64,000 nucleotides of DNA, taken from contig CM037877.1 of NCBI GenBank assembly GCA_021292165.1, positions 306,780,063 to 306,844,062 on the forward strand. The letters are read 5' to 3'. Made by a program: the position numbers and the translations under genes. Shown here one piece after another: positions 63,691-64,000 of the stretch; the stretch's first letter is position 1; every line of letters starts with the position of its first letter. The notes under the pieces are model-generated. The model had not been told where the DNA came from. It ran no database searches and saw only the letters and a program-made list of their open reading frames with translations. This stretch comes from Shinisaurus crocodilurus. Taxonomy: Eukaryota; Chordata; Lepidosauria; Squamata; Shinisauridae.

Positions 63691-64000
63691 ACAAGGAAAA
63701 AGGAATGGGGAGGGAAGAAGGGGGAATTCCCCCCCCCAAAGTAATTTCTCTATCAATATAAATGGTAGGTGAAAGAAAAGGAATATACTAATAAACTATA
63801 TTTGCATCTGATAACAAAATCAGGTACAATGTACAAAACCAGATCATTTGACCATAAATAGCTATTTTAAAAGTTTAACTTTTTCCTTTAATACCTTGCC
63901 CCTCCCCTCGTCTCTAAACCCTCTCATCTCCCCCACCCCCACTTATTTATCGCCTCCACCCTCGAATGCGGAGTCCTCTGTTCCTCAACTGACTGCTCAG
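63691..64000. other. No gene seen
   Basis: Purine-rich at the left, AT-rich in the middle. The window ends in sequence I cannot assign. Confidence 0.35.

Overview
This window reads as nuclear DNA from a reptile, most likely a squamate (lizard). The main evidence is the repeats. There are many 5'-truncated CR1 LINEs ending in tandem ATTCTATG units, a Sauria-type tRNA-derived SINE (27071-27318), L2-clade LINE 3' ends, tRNA/CORE-SINE fragments, and a large variety of short hAT- and mariner-like inverted-repeat elements. No bacterial, organellar or viral gene organisation is visible. The species cannot be fixed from the sequence alone.

I could not find a convincing host protein-coding exon. Almost every long open frame is either CR1 reverse transcriptase, GC-rich or low-complexity sequence, or inside a repeat. 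The best evidence for a host gene nearby is a CpG island at about 25.69-26.45 kb. It holds an inverted CCAAT box, a CRE-like TGACGTGA and a TTAAAA box in an order that fits a minus-strand promoter. AT-rich islands with clusters of homeodomain-type cores (TAATTA, ATTAAT, TTAATTAA) lie near 10.6-10.9, 16.9, 31.0-31.3, 41.0-41.1, 53.5, 57.4 and 61.9 kb. They could be conserved regulatory elements in a large intron or intergenic region.

Layout. 0-8.5 kb: a 1.1-kb element with GGCCAGATCTACAC termini, three CR1 copies (one inserted in a small palindromic transposon), a 32-bp perfect-arm hairpin, and a solo LTR nested in another inverted-repeat element. 8.5-17.9 kb: largely unassigned sequence, a composite multi-TIR element, a ~420-bp duplicated block with an inverted CR1 tail, and an hAT-Charlie-like element with a perfect 8-bp target duplication inside an old CR1. 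17.9-24.5 kb: an hAT-like element full of GACTCGAG, a mariner-type MITE inside an L2 tail, CR1, and several palindromic MITEs. 24.5-27.1 kb: the CpG island. 27-45 kb: SINEs, L2, microsatellites, an LTR-like region with CCAAT-bearing tandem repeats, and second copies of the mariner, GACTCG and multi-TIR families. 45-56 kb: the longest CR1 (1.3 kb, with RT motifs), head-to-head CR1s, LTR-like sequences, and an hAT with a perfect 8-bp TSD. 56-64 kb: L2 and CR1 remnants, a third GACTCG copy, a GC-rich patch and several MITEs.

The elements do not act together as a pathway. What can be read is a history of nested insertions, with five or more clear cases where one family interrupts another. Coordinates of repeats without a stated target-site duplication are by-eye estimates. 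No alignment or database search was run.
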